In this document: positions 1-8,711 of the stretch, one piece after another | Layout of the letters: every line of letters begins with the position of its first letter | How positions within the stretch are numbered: position 1 is the stretch's first letter | Origin: Psychrobacter sp. GP33 | Lineage (GTDB): Bacteria; Pseudomonadota; Gammaproteobacteria; Pseudomonadales; Moraxellaceae | Assembly (NCBI RefSeq): GCF_014119005.1 | Contig: NZ_JACGYX010000004.1 | Location: forward strand, 186,001-250,000 | Reading direction: 5' to 3' | Length of the DNA: 64,000 nucleotides | The notes under the pieces: generated by a model | The model's database searches: none | Told to the model about the DNA's origin: nothing | Seen by the model: only the letters and a program-made list of their open reading frames with translations | Made by a program: the position numbers and the translations under genes

Positions 1-1
1 A

Positions 2-802
2 ACGGTGTTAGCGCTTGGCGTGTTTGGCTTGAGCGTCAGCGCTTGCCAGCCAAATTCTACGGACGCATCTGACATTGATGCTGAGCCTTGGTCATGTGAA
101 GAGGCATCATCACCCTTTACGTATAGCGTCTGTCATATCAGTGCCGATGCGGTTGCTGACACCAACGTAAATAACGGCAATTATGCTTTACAGTTATTTT
201 GGCAGAAGACTGATAACAAGACCCGGCTGCTCACCTTCGAGAACGTATTAAATACGTTACCCTCATCAAAAAACTTGGTTTTTGCCATGAATGCCGGCAT
301 GTATAACGAGGTTTATGCCCCAATTGGCTATACCGTTATTAAAGGTAAAGAGATACGCGCACTGAATACCAATAAAGGCGGTGGCAACTTTCATTTACTG
401 CCCAATGGCGTGATGTGGTGGGACAAAGCTGGTAGCGTGCACATTACAGAAAGTCGTGAGATGAAACGGCAGCTGGCTAAAGGTACAAAACCTTGGTTTG
501 CTACTCAATCAGGTCCCATGCTGGTTATCAACAACAAGATTCATCCGCAGTTTAATAAAAATGGCACCTCCACCAAATTCCGTAATGGGGCTGGCGTCTG
601 TGAGGATGGCAGCATACAGTTTGTCAATAGCAATGAGCCAGTGACCTTTTATCAGTTTGCCGCTTTATTTAAAGATAAGCTGAAGTGTCCGAACGCGCTA
701 TTTTTTGATGGCGGGATTGCTTCAGCGTTTTATGCACCAAGTATCGATAAGCACGATAAAAAAGATATGGGTGTCATCATCGGCGTGGTTAAGCGCCAGT
801 AA
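2..802 (+). CDS. Phosphodiester glycosidase-like (NAGPA/DUF2233) lipoprotein, 5' end missing
   Basis: The reading frame is open to the left edge of the window, so the true start is probably outside; the GTG at 5 would lie inside the signal peptide. The visible N-terminus is hydrophobic and ends in a lipobox (V-S-A-C, Cys about residue 14), which predicts a lipoprotein. The rest matches the NAGPA/DUF2233 fold: FAMNAGMYNE, then GGGNFHLLPNGVMWW, then FDGGIASAFY near the C-terminus. Family members cleave phosphodiester-linked sugars in known cases, but the substrate here cannot be told. Followed by a 205-base gap before ychF, with no evident operon partner in view. Family assignment is fairly sure; exact function is unknown. 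Confidence 0.75.
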   Translation, partial: TVLALGVFGLSVSACQPNSTDASDIDAEPWSCEEASSPFTYSVCHISADAVADTNVNNGNYALQLFWQKTDNKTRLLTFENVLNTLPSSKNLVFAMNAGMYNEVYAPIGYTVIKGKEIRALNTNKGGGNFHLLPNGVMWWDKAGSVHITESREMKRQLAKGTKPWFATQSGPMLVINNKIHPQFNKNGTSTKFRNGAGVCEDGSIQFVNSNEPVTFYQFAALFKDKLKCPNALFFDGGIASAFYAPSIDKHDKKDMGVIIGVVKRQ

Positions 803-1007
803 ATAGTCAGGCGGAACTGCCCAAGAAAGCTGCCCAAGTGCGTGTTTAGTTTGCTACAATAGCGCCAATTTTTGACGTAATTTTTTATACTTAACGCTTA
901 TGCTTTTATACTGAACGTTTATCCTTGCATCTCTGTATTGTCATTCACCTCCGTTATCAAATCACTGTTAAATAACAGGATTATTACATTAATAAAGCGA
1001 GACTATT

Positions 1008-2099
1008 ATGGGTTTTAACTGTGGCATCGTCGGTCTACCAAACGTGGGTAAATCCACCTTATTTAATGCCTTAACCAAAGCGGGTATCGCTGCTGAAAAC
1101 TTCCCGTTTTGTACCAAAGATCCCAATACAGGTATCGTACCCGTACCAGACCCACGCTTAAAGAAATTGGCTGATATTGTCAATCCTGAGCGCGTATTAC
1201 CAACGACGATGGAGTTTGTTGATATTGCAGGTTTGGTTGCTGGCGCATCAAAAGGCGAAGGCATGGGCAACCAGTTCTTAGCCAATATCCGCGAAACCGA
1301 TGCCATTGCTCACGTGGTACGCTGCTTTGATGATGATAATGTGGTGCACGTTGATGGTCGCGTCAGCCCGATTGATGATATCGAAACCATCAATACCGAA
1401 TTGGCGTTAGCTGACCTTGAAGCGGTTGAACGTGCCGTATTTAACTTGACCAAAAAAGCCAAAGGCGGCGATAAAGACGCAGCAGCCATGCTTGATGTGT
1501 TTAAGAAAATCGAGCCATTATTAGCAGAAGGTCAAGCCGCACGTGCTGCTAACTTAGATGCCGATGAGAAAAAACTGATTAGAAGTTATGGTTTAATTAC
1601 CCTTAAGCCGACCATGTATATTGCTAACGTCAGCGAAGATGGTTTTGAAAATAACCCTTATCTTGATGCGGTACGTGACTATGCGACTGGCGATGATTCT
1701 ATTGTCATTGCGTTATGCAACCAAATCGAATCTGAAATTGCCCAGCTTGATGAAGACGACAAAAAAGACTTTTTGGCTGAGATGGACATGGAAGAAGCGG
1801 GTCTTGACCAAGTGATTCGCGGTGGTTACGACTTACTTGATATGCAGACTTACTTTACTGCTGGGGTCAAAGAAGTACGCGCATGGACAGTAGCCGTTGG
1901 TGCAACCGCTCCGCAAGCAGCAGGCGTGATTCATACCGACTTTGAGCGCGGCTTTATTCGTGCCGAGGTCATTGCATATGATGATTTTATCGAAAATAAC
2001 GGTGAAAAAGGCGCAGCTGCCGCTGGTAAATCACGTTTAGAAGGCAAGACTTATATTGTGCAAGATGGTGATGTGATGCATTTCCGCTTTAACGTATAA
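1008..2099 (+). CDS. ychF: Redox-regulated ribosome-associated ATPase YchF
   Basis: A 363-residue protein, full length for YchF/OLA1, an Obg-like P-loop protein that prefers ATP and binds ribosomes. The G1 loop GLPNVGKST is at residues 9-17, G3-like [11 protein letters not shown] follows near residue 67, a helical region lies in the middle, and a C-terminal TGS domain ends in [11 protein letters not shown]. The ATG at 1008 gives the canonical N-terminus [10 protein letters not shown]. It stands alone between a 205-base upstream gap and a strong terminator downstream. The long antisense frame at 989-1306 is a shadow of this gene. Confidence 0.97.
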   Translation: MGFNCGIVGLPNVGKSTLFNALTKAGIAAENFPFCTKDPNTGIVPVPDPRLKKLADIVNPERVLPTTMEFVDIAGLVAGASKGEGMGNQFLANIRETDAIAHVVRCFDDDNVVHVDGRVSPIDDIETINTELALADLEAVERAVFNLTKKAKGGDKDAAAMLDVFKKIEPLLAEGQAARAANLDADEKKLIRSYGLITLKPTMYIANVSEDGFENNPYLDAVRDYATGDDSIVIALCNQIESEIAQLDEDDKKDFLAEMDMEEAGLDQVIRGGYDLLDMQTYFTAGVKEVRAWTVAVGATAPQAAGVIHTDFERGFIRAEVIAYDDFIENNGEKGAAAAGKSRLEGKTYIVQDGDVMHFRFNV

Positions 2100-2158
2100 A
2101 TGCCTTGTAATACGCTTTGATATCTCTCTTTACACAGTCTTAGCATAGAACAACCAAA

Positions 2159-2184
2159 AGTCAGCCTTTGTGCTGGCTTTTTTT
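2159..2184 (+). terminator. Intrinsic terminator after ychF
   Basis: Stem AGTCAGC / GCTGGCT (one G-T pair) with a 6-base loop, followed directly by seven Ts. Confidence 0.85.
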
Positions 2185-2251
2185 ATTATACTGAATTCAC
2201 TATCAGCTCGAAGCAGACAGCATTCAAAATAATAAAAAGGAATATGGATTT

Positions 2252-3670
2252 ATGAGTACTCAGTTGCATAAGCCACTTAACGCCAATGAGCATTGGGCAC
2301 GATTGTTTAGCGCACAGCGTTTGGGCAGTGATAAGCTACCGCCTACTCAAAATAGCGCCCGTAGTGCCTTTCATAAAGATTATGATCGGCTGGTATTTTC
2401 GCACTCGTTTCGTCAACTCAATCAAAAAACCCAAGTCCATCCGCTCACCAATCGATTGGGCATTCATACCCGTTTGACTCACTCGTTAGAGGTTTCCTGT
2501 ATCGGGCGCTCTCTTGGCATGATGGCAGCAGAAAAGCTACATGATAAGCTGGAAGGTGGTTTACCTGACGGTGTTACCCCTGCCGATGTTGGCGTGATTG
2601 TACAAGCGGCTTGTCTTGCCCATGATATTGGTAATCCGCCATTTGGTCATGCGGGCGAATATGCGATTCGAGATTGGTTTTTACATCCTGAACGCGAGCG
2701 TCTTTTGCAGCATTTAAGCGTTGAAGAACGGCTAGATATCACCACCTATGAAGGCAATGCGCAAGGGTTTAGATTATTAGTCAACAATGAACATCACCCT
2801 GATAAAGGTGGTATGCGCTTAACCTGCGCAACTTTGGGTGCCTTTATGAAGTATCCGTGGCGCGCCATTCACAGCAATGCGACCCAGAATAAAGAGCTTC
2901 AAAGCAACACTCAAAAATTCGGTTGCTTTTCTAGTGAAGCTGCCCAATTAGAACAACTAGCTGTTTGTTTGCATCTGCCACGCTCCTTGCAGCATGAGGG
3001 TTACGCTCGTCATCCGTTAGCGTATTTATTAGAAGCAGCGGATGATATTTGCTATGCGCTGATTGATTTAGAAGATGGCGTGCATTTAAATATGCTCAAT
3101 TATGATGAGGTTGCTGCTATTCTGCAGACCTTGATTGGTGAATCATCAGATGCTATCCGCTTACCCTCGCACATGTCAGTACGTCAACGCCTAGCAGCAT
3201 TACGGGCACGAGCGATGATGCGCTTAGTTAATACAGTTACCGATGCATTCGTCGCCAATAGCGATGCCTTACTAGCGGGTACATTGATAGGTAGTTTGTT
3301 CGCGCATTGTGATGCAACAGTACAAAATGGCATTAATAATGCTAAGCAATTGGCACGTGAAAAAATCTTTAATCATCCCAGTAAAGTGCGTATGGAGCTG
3401 ATGGCTAATCAATGTCTACATCGGCTACTGGACGCCTTTATGCCACTGGCGTGGATGGGTATCGCGCAATTACAAAGCGCGCCCATGTCATTTGAACAAC
3501 AGCGTCTACTACGCTTGCTACAACCGCATCTTGATGAGCAGCAGCGCTTATTGAGCAATAACCTTTATCATAATATCCTAATTATATTAGACTTTATCAC
3601 CGGTATGAATGATCATGAAGCCTATCGCTTAGCTCAAGAGCTGCAAGGTCATTGGGGCAACATGGTTTAA
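2252..3670 (+). CDS. dgt: Deoxyguanosinetriphosphate triphosphohydrolase (dGTPase)
   Basis: A 472-residue HD-domain nucleotide hydrolase that converts dGTP to deoxyguanosine and tripolyphosphate, affecting dNTP pools and mutation rate. The metal-binding residues are recognisable: H in HTRLTHSLE (about residue 77), the HD pair in CLAHDIGNPPFGH (124-125) and a downstream Asp in LEAADDICYALID. The N-terminal FSHSFRQLNQKTQVHP is typical of the family. An AAAAAGGA Shine-Dalgarno lies about 10 bases before the ATG. The stop codon is the first of three in-frame TAA codons made by a 12-base tandem repeat. Confidence 0.95.
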   Translation: MSTQLHKPLNANEHWARLFSAQRLGSDKLPPTQNSARSAFHKDYDRLVFSHSFRQLNQKTQVHPLTNRLGIHTRLTHSLEVSCIGRSLGMMAAEKLHDKLEGGLPDGVTPADVGVIVQAACLAHDIGNPPFGHAGEYAIRDWFLHPERERLLQHLSVEERLDITTYEGNAQGFRLLVNNEHHPDKGGMRLTCATLGAFMKYPWRAIHSNATQNKELQSNTQKFGCFSSEAAQLEQLAVCLHLPRSLQHEGYARHPLAYLLEAADDICYALIDLEDGVHLNMLNYDEVAAILQTLIGESSDAIRLPSHMSVRQRLAALRARAMMRLVNTVTDAFVANSDALLAGTLIGSLFAHCDATVQNGINNAKQLAREKIFNHPSKVRMELMANQCLHRLLDAFMPLAWMGIAQLQSAPMSFEQQRLLRLLQPHLDEQQRLLSNNLYHNILIILDFITGMNDHEAYRLAQELQGHWGNMV

Positions 3671-3700
3671 AAGACGGTTTAAAAAATGGTTTAAAAAAAC
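3665..3700 (+). repeat. Three 12-base tandem units carrying successive stop codons at the dgt 3' end
   Basis: GTTTAA recurs at 3665, 3677 and 3689, exactly 12 bases apart; units read GTTTAAAAGACG, GTTTAAAAAATG and GTTTAAAAAAAC. Because 12 is a multiple of three, each unit adds an in-frame TAA behind dgt. Confidence 0.8.
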
Positions 3701-3703
3701 CAG

Positions 3704-3739
3704 TGAGATTTGAGCTTTTAGAACTTCAATCTCATTTTT
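3704..3739 (+). terminator. Intrinsic terminator after dgt
   Basis: Imperfect 11-base stem TGAGATTTGAG / CTTCAATCTCA (one mismatch, one G-T) with a 9-base loop, followed by five Ts. Confidence 0.7.
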
Positions 3740-3823
3740 ACGTTAAAATGAGTAACATATCCTTTTATAAACAACATAGCTTTCTATAAATAACATACTC
3801 CCTATTAGGTAATATTAGATATT

Positions 3824-4504
3824 ATGAGCAGTCGCGAACAAAAAAAGCTCCAAACCCGTCATGCCTTTTTTAATGCCGTACTTGATTTATGCATGACCGG
3901 ACAATCTTTTAGCTCAATCAGCTTACGTCAAGTGACGCGTGAAGTTGGCGTCGTACCCACTGCATTTTATCGGCATTTCGATGATATGGAGTCGCTTGGG
4001 CAAGCATTGGTAATTGAAGAGCTCGGCAGTACGCTGGCAATATTAAGTCAGGGCTTACAAATTGGGCGTAAACGCAGCTTTGATCGGCAAATTGCCAAAA
4101 GTATTCAGTTATTTTTATATACCGTCAGCGATAAGCCGCGCTACTGGCAGTTTTTGGTCAGCGAACGTTTTGGTGGCTCAGAAGCGGTGCGTAAAGCCAT
4201 TGGCAATCTGATGAAATTGCATGCACAAAGTTTAAGCGAAGATTTGGCATTGCAGCCAGCATTTGCTCATATTAATGCTTTTGATCGGCGGCTGTTGTCT
4301 GAAGCTGGCGTCAATATGTTCTTTTCGTGGATTATTGATTGGCTCGAGTTGAGCTATTCTGAGGATCATGATGATGAAGCTGACTTGGCAGAGATTGAGA
4401 AAAAGAAGCAGTTAATGCTACATAACTGTACCCGTCAGGCACAAATGTTGTTTTATGGCGCATACAATTGGAAATCGAGTGAAGAGACGCGCTTGAACGA
4501 TTAG
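3824..4504 (+). CDS. FabR-like TetR-family transcriptional regulator
   Basis: A 226-residue TetR-type repressor. The N-terminal helix-turn-helix (residues about 8-55) reads SISLRQVTREVGVVPTAFYR followed by HFDDM, very close to FabR, the repressor of unsaturated fatty acid synthesis genes in gammaproteobacteria. The C-terminal ligand domain is compatible with FabR (WQFLVSERFGG, FFSWIIDWLELS). No fab gene lies beside it, so the regulatory target is inferred from family likeness only. It is transcribed toward the minus-strand gsp operon and the two genes converge across a 50-base gap. Confidence 0.75.
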   Translation: MSSREQKKLQTRHAFFNAVLDLCMTGQSFSSISLRQVTREVGVVPTAFYRHFDDMESLGQALVIEELGSTLAILSQGLQIGRKRSFDRQIAKSIQLFLYTVSDKPRYWQFLVSERFGGSEAVRKAIGNLMKLHAQSLSEDLALQPAFAHINAFDRRLLSEAGVNMFFSWIIDWLELSYSEDHDDEADLAEIEKKKQLMLHNCTRQAQMLFYGAYNWKSSEETRLND

Positions 4505-4554
4505 TTTTTTCTTTCACGCGCACCATCTATCTAAAACATCATGAGTATTATGCT

Positions 4555-5601
4555 CTAAAAACTGGGACGAAATGCCCATAACCGTTGCGACACAACTTTA
4601 ATCACTTTAGCGTTTTGCTCATTACCGTTAGCATTACCATTGCCATTAGCAACATTATTATTCTCAGTAGCGGGCGCAGCGTCAATTTTACTAATGAGTA
4701 CCGTCGCATACCGTTGCCGTGCTTTGTTCGTATTGGCATTATCTGTTGCAGTGATCAATGCCATAAACGCGCCGCTATCGACTGCCAGTAATGTCGCTAA
4801 AGCTTTGCGCTGCTCGCTATCAAGCGTCATAAACGGTGGTAATTGCCAAATATCATTTACCAAAGCAATCGGCTGCTGTTGACGTAATGTTATCAGTGGT
4901 TGCAGTTGCTCAGCGCTACTGCCTTCTATCAACGCTGCCAATACAGCCGGACTTGCTGTATTGATATTAATAGGCAAATAATAAGGAACAGCGGTTAGAT
5001 AAGGACGCAAGGTTACTAACGCTTCAGTAGTCACGCCGCGCACCTCTTGCAGTTGCTCAATACTGACAAACGGCTGATTGGGCAGCGTGGTAGTCGTGCC
5101 AGAACTTGCAGCCTGCCTATATACCACGTTTTCATCACCACCATCTTTATACACTTCGGCATCGGCATCTTGCCAATCAAGTATCGCAACAGCAATCTCA
5201 GGCGCTAGATTGAGCTGGGTCAATAACCGCTGCAAGACTTCAAGCGCTACGGTATCCGTCTTGCCATCATGATACAAATTATTAATGTTAAAGCGGCTGG
5301 CTTCATCGCGTAATTCAGCGCTAATGCTATGCGTACCCAAGCTATAAGGCAGTAATGGCTGCGCCCAGATATCTTGTGCACTATCAGTCTCATTTAGCGT
5401 GTTATCGGCGCGAATCAACGTTATTGCCAGTTGTTGACCGGCATTGATGTCTTGTGAGAGCTGGTTTTGATCAAACAATACCCCACTACGGCGGATGGCA
5501 ATTTTTTGACTGGCAAGCATCGCCCCTGCAACCACAGTGATGCTAACCACCAACAGTAAAATGGTTAATAATGCCACGCCGCGCTGAGAGGTTGCTGTCA
5601 T
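4555..5601 (-). CDS. gspK: Type II secretion minor pseudopilin GspK
   Basis: A 348-residue protein, last gene of the gspHIJK operon. It starts with a short class III signal (MTATSQRG then VALLTILLLVVSITVVAGAM); cleavage by prepilin peptidase is expected after Gly8. As in other GspK proteins, position +5 is not Glu. A large periplasmic region follows, including the NINTASPAVLAALI segment typical of GspK. GspK caps the pseudopilus tip with GspI and GspJ. Near the C-terminus there is an Asn/Gly-rich stretch (NNNVANGNGNANGN). It begins 36 bases after the gspJ stop. Confidence 0.93.
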   Translation of the reverse strand: MTATSQRGVALLTILLLVVSITVVAGAMLASQKIAIRRSGVLFDQNQLSQDINAGQQLAITLIRADNTLNETDSAQDIWAQPLLPYSLGTHSISAELRDEASRFNINNLYHDGKTDTVALEVLQRLLTQLNLAPEIAVAILDWQDADAEVYKDGGDENVVYRQAASSGTTTTLPNQPFVSIEQLQEVRGVTTEALVTLRPYLTAVPYYLPININTASPAVLAALIEGSSAEQLQPLITLRQQQPIALVNDIWQLPPFMTLDSEQRKALATLLAVDSGAFMALITATDNANTNKARQRYATVLISKIDAAPATENNNVANGNGNANGNEQNAKVIKVVSQRLWAFRPSF

Positions 5602-5637
5602 TGCTCGTATTCACTTATTATGGATAGAGTGCCATGA

Positions 5638-6486
5638 TTAAGGTACAGGTGTATTGTCCAATGAGAGATTGCCTTGCCCATTACCTTCATCATTACCGTT
5701 AGGATTGTTATTAGCATTATTGCCATTGGGATTATTATTTGCGTTTTTTCCTGAATCTGTGTGGCGGTTTAAAGGAATGGCTTGTGGTGCTAACGCCCAT
5801 TGCCAAGTTATCGGTAGCTCTTGGTAAGTAAAACCAAGCCCGATACCTTTGGGAAGTAGCATTGGTGGTTTGTTAGCTGCACTATTTGCTTGACCTGATA
5901 CTGCGTTATTATTTTGATTGTCACTGTTTTTATTAGGAAAGGTTGCACTAACCTCTGGCAAAAAAGCTTGCCAGCGACCTGCTGTGACGCCTGCTAACAC
6001 GACGCTATCAAGACTAATACCATCTGCGCCGCCCTGAATACTGACATATTGGCGACGAATCAACTTTTCATCGGTGAAAATATAGGCAACACGCTGCAAA
6101 CTTGGACTGGTTTTATAGCGCGGATCGGGATCGGCAAAGCGAATAAAGCTCAGCTGTTCACCATCTAAACGTATAAAGGGTTCAGGAATAACAGCAGCAG
6201 TATTGGGGTTAGCACTGTTATTGGGGCTACTATTATTGGCATTGTTATTTAAGTTGTTGCTAATACTATCTTGCGCCATAAGTGAATGATAAGACACGAT
6301 TTGCCCCATATCTTGCTGGATTTGCAAATAAGCATATTGTAAGACCGCCAGCTGATCGGCATGAAATTGCGCCCGTTCGCGCGCACGATTGACACTATCA
6401 AATACTTGCCAACCAGCAACGGCAAGCACAGAAAATATCGCCATGGCTACCATCAGCTCAAGTAAAGTAAAGCCGCGCTGCTGCAT
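5638..6486 (-). CDS. gspJ: Type II secretion minor pseudopilin GspJ
   Basis: A 282-residue pseudopilin, part of the tip complex with GspI and GspK. The N-terminus MQQRG/FTLLELMVAMAIFSV has the prepilin peptidase site after Gly5 and Glu at +5. The ATG abuts the gspI stop codon (TAAATG), so translation is probably coupled. It is unusual in carrying three Asn-rich tracts (about residues 77-95, 185-205 and 247-273) on a family backbone; the last contains two exact copies of the nonapeptide NANNNPNGN. Compared with typical GspJ proteins of about 200 residues, these insertions explain most of the extra length. Confidence 0.93.
   Translation of the reverse strand: MQQRGFTLLELMVAMAIFSVLAVAGWQVFDSVNRARERAQFHADQLAVLQYAYLQIQQDMGQIVSYHSLMAQDSISNNLNNNANNSSPNNSANPNTAAVIPEPFIRLDGEQLSFIRFADPDPRYKTSPSLQRVAYIFTDEKLIRRQYVSIQGGADGISLDSVVLAGVTAGRWQAFLPEVSATFPNKNSDNQNNNAVSGQANSAANKPPMLLPKGIGLGFTYQELPITWQWALAPQAIPLNRHTDSGKNANNNPNGNNANNNPNGNDEGNGQGNLSLDNTPVP
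5692..5745 (-). repeat. Tandem 27-base repeat coding NANNNPNGN twice in GspJ
   Basis: Residues 248-256 and 257-265 of GspJ are identical nonapeptides. Their DNA differs at six of 27 positions, all synonymous. Confidence 0.85.
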
Positions 6487-6984
6487 TTATTGCCCTACCT
6501 TTTGCTCAGAACGACCCATATCCAAACTAGCAACTTCCTGCTTTGCATCACTTAATATTAAATTTATATCGTTAACAACTGGACGCGATTGCCTATCTAT
6601 AATGGGCGCAACGGTTATATTTACCTGTTTTAATGCAGGCGATAACGTGTCAGATAGGGTGGTGGTTACTTGCCAGTCTCGACCTTGTTCATTAATTGTT
6701 TGCACGCGATTGCTAGTCAGCCAAGTGTCTTGGATACGTAAGTCTGCCGCTGCATTTTGTGCGACAAAGTGGGCAAGCGTACGGGTTTTTAGCACATCTA
6801 CTGAGTTTAGATAGGCGCTACTGGCGCGACTAGCAGAAACCGCAACCACTGCTAAAATCGCCAGCGCTACCATCACTTCAATCAAAGTAAAACCTTGCTC
6901 GCGCGATGACATGGATAATGATGGTGGAGATAATAGTAAAGGTAATTTTTTCGGTTTATGCATCTTTTTTAAGGTATCGGACAT
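6487..6984 (-). CDS. gspI: Type II secretion minor pseudopilin GspI
   Basis: A 165-residue pseudopilin with the motif EQG/FTLIEVMVALAILAVVAV; cleavage is expected after Gly31. The leader is about 31 residues and basic (KKMHKPKKLP), much longer than the usual 5-10. An internal ATG at 6912 would shorten it to a typical length but has no clear ribosome binding site. The upstream ATG at 6984 has GGG about 9 bases before it and sits three bases after the gspH stop. I keep the long start at moderate certainty. Confidence 0.9.
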   Translation of the reverse strand: MSDTLKKMHKPKKLPLLLSPPSLSMSSREQGFTLIEVMVALAILAVVAVSASRASSAYLNSVDVLKTRTLAHFVAQNAAADLRIQDTWLTSNRVQTINEQGRDWQVTTTLSDTLSPALKQVNITVAPIIDRQSRPVVNDINLILSDAKQEVASLDMGRSEQKVGQ

Positions 6985-6987
6985 TAC

Positions 6988-7842
6988 TTATTGCCCTTTT
7001 CCAGTAATGATACTGCCATCCGGCATTATCGTAATCACCTCACCTACCAAGCGCGATTGGTGCCGCACCTCGATGGTAACCGGCGCCGCTTGCCCGGTGC
7101 CAAACCATAACACTTGCGGCACCAATTGCCCTGTAAACCACGGCTGTAGCACTTGCGCATCTGACGCGCTATTCATACCATTACTACCACTCGACGCCTC
7201 TAAACTTTGGATATTTAAGCTAACACCAGCTGGCAGTTCAGGTAAGGTAACATCCATTTCCCGCTCCCAGCTTGGTGTGGGTATTTGCGCGGTAGCTGTG
7301 TTCGAAAATTCTGTTAGCCCTGATATATCAGTAGATAGCTCCATCGCATTTTTAGGCACACTATCCTTATTATCACCTGTCTGAATCGGTGTTTGATAAT
7401 GCGCATAAGGATTAGACAACGTAATAATGACTGGTACGACTTGACCTTGCTTGTCGGCTTGCAAGCTCAGTCCCATCGGTTGCATACGCTCAGCAGATAG
7501 CAGACGAACGTAATTCAAAGAGTCGGTAAGATGCTCATAAAAAGCATGGTTTTTACGCGATTCACTGCTACCAACGGATAAACTTATCATGCCAGCAAAA
7601 ATAGAGATGATGACCACCACCACCACGATTTCAACCAAAGTAAAACCTGACTCTGAGCCAGATATCATTGATGGGCGCATTGGTAATGCTATTGATGATG
7701 GACGTATTAGCGAGGGAAAATTATGGACGTTAGGCGTTACAACAACAGGAGAGAATATTAAGGATGGATAGGAGAAAAATTGAGGCGTATAAGCTGGCAA
7801 AATAGGTGCGAAGCTGAACTGACGTTGGACAGTGAGCGGCAT
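6988..7842 (-). CDS. gspH: Type II secretion minor pseudopilin GspH
   Basis: First gene of the gspHIJK operon, 284 residues. The pseudopilin signature SGSESG/FTLVEIVVVVVIIS places the cleavage site after Gly66, an exceptionally long leader. Alternative starts at 7680 (M55) or 7668 (M59) would give a normal leader of 8-12 residues. However, the ATG at 7842 has AGGTG seven bases upstream and the shorter starts have no clear ribosome binding site. GspH is the minor pseudopilin thought to link tip to shaft. The rest of the secretion machinery is not in the window. Confidence 0.88.
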   Translation of the reverse strand: MPLTVQRQFSFAPILPAYTPQFFSYPSLIFSPVVVTPNVHNFPSLIRPSSIALPMRPSMISGSESGFTLVEIVVVVVIISIFAGMISLSVGSSESRKNHAFYEHLTDSLNYVRLLSAERMQPMGLSLQADKQGQVVPVIITLSNPYAHYQTPIQTGDNKDSVPKNAMELSTDISGLTEFSNTATAQIPTPSWEREMDVTLPELPAGVSLNIQSLEASSGSNGMNSASDAQVLQPWFTGQLVPQVLWFGTGQAAPVTIEVRHQSRLVGEVITIMPDGSIITGKGQ

Positions 7843-7918
7843 TATGCACCTATGAATAAGTATGTAGCCTATTATTTACGTAAGAGCCATTTAGGTGTAG
7901 CTATTAGATATAGCCATC

Positions 7919-8608
7919 TTAATAAGTGGTATTACGATGCGCTTCAGATTCAGTCTCAATCTGTTCAACCAGCTCTTGCATATCGACATCCAGCACGCCT
8001 TCATTCACCTCACAAAGTGGGTAATGACTGGGTAAATCGAGCATTTGCACCACAAGTGCATAGCGCAAAGTATCACGGCGACCCAAATAGCGCTGATAAA
8101 AACTAGAATTTAGCAGTCCTGCCCCGCCCTGACCCATTGCCCAAATCGAGGACAAATAATCTCGCGTCGTCATACTGCTCTGCTCATTTTTTAAATGGGC
8201 ACTGACAATATCAATCAGGCGTTTCATACGCTGACGGCGAATATCATATAGCTCGCCAAACAGACGATTAAGACCTGTGGCAGACGCCGCAAGGCGCTCT
8301 TCAATTTGATTGAGCAACATGGCTTTTTGCGGATTGAGCAGCTGCTGAAAAATCATCCGTGCTACGCCCGCTGAGGGGCAATCGTCAATCCGATTAATAG
8401 CAAACAACTGCTCTTCATAACGAATAATAATACGCAAATATAGTTCATCTTTACTGGAAAAATGCTTATAAAGCGTACCTTTTGCCAAATCCAATTGGTC
8501 AGCAAGACTGTCCAAAGTGATATCGCCATTGCCCGACTCTAGCAGTAACTGCTCAGCCATCGCTAAGATATTTTCTTCTCGAGCTTTGAACTGGTGTTGA
8601 CGACTCAT
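7919..8608 (-). CDS. TetR-family transcriptional regulator
   Basis: A 229-residue protein with an N-terminal TetR helix-turn-helix (residues about 10-58): ITLDSLADQLDLAKGTLYKH then FSSKDELYLRII. The remaining helical domain has no motif I can tie to a ligand. It is separated by 76 bases from gspH, transcribed the same way, and by 103 bases from tatD. Targets are unknown; no transport or metabolic gene is divergent from it. Confidence 0.8.
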   Translation of the reverse strand: MSRQHQFKAREENILAMAEQLLLESGNGDITLDSLADQLDLAKGTLYKHFSSKDELYLRIIIRYEEQLFAINRIDDCPSAGVARMIFQQLLNPQKAMLLNQIEERLAASATGLNRLFGELYDIRRQRMKRLIDIVSAHLKNEQSSMTTRDYLSSIWAMGQGGAGLLNSSFYQRYLGRRDTLRYALVVQMLDLPSHYPLCEVNEGVLDVDMQELVEQIETESEAHRNTTY

Positions 8609-8711
8609 GACTGCTCCAAAAATCCGTTAAGATATCGCCACTAACCACTATTATATAAGCGACTTGACGACTGCCATTGCTAAATGACTGACTGGTCATA
8701 GCATAACGACT

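Noticed and set aside
7780-8106. 108-codon plus-strand frame overlapping gspH and the TetR gene
   Set aside because: Antisense to two well-supported genes and without recognisable domain; a shadow.
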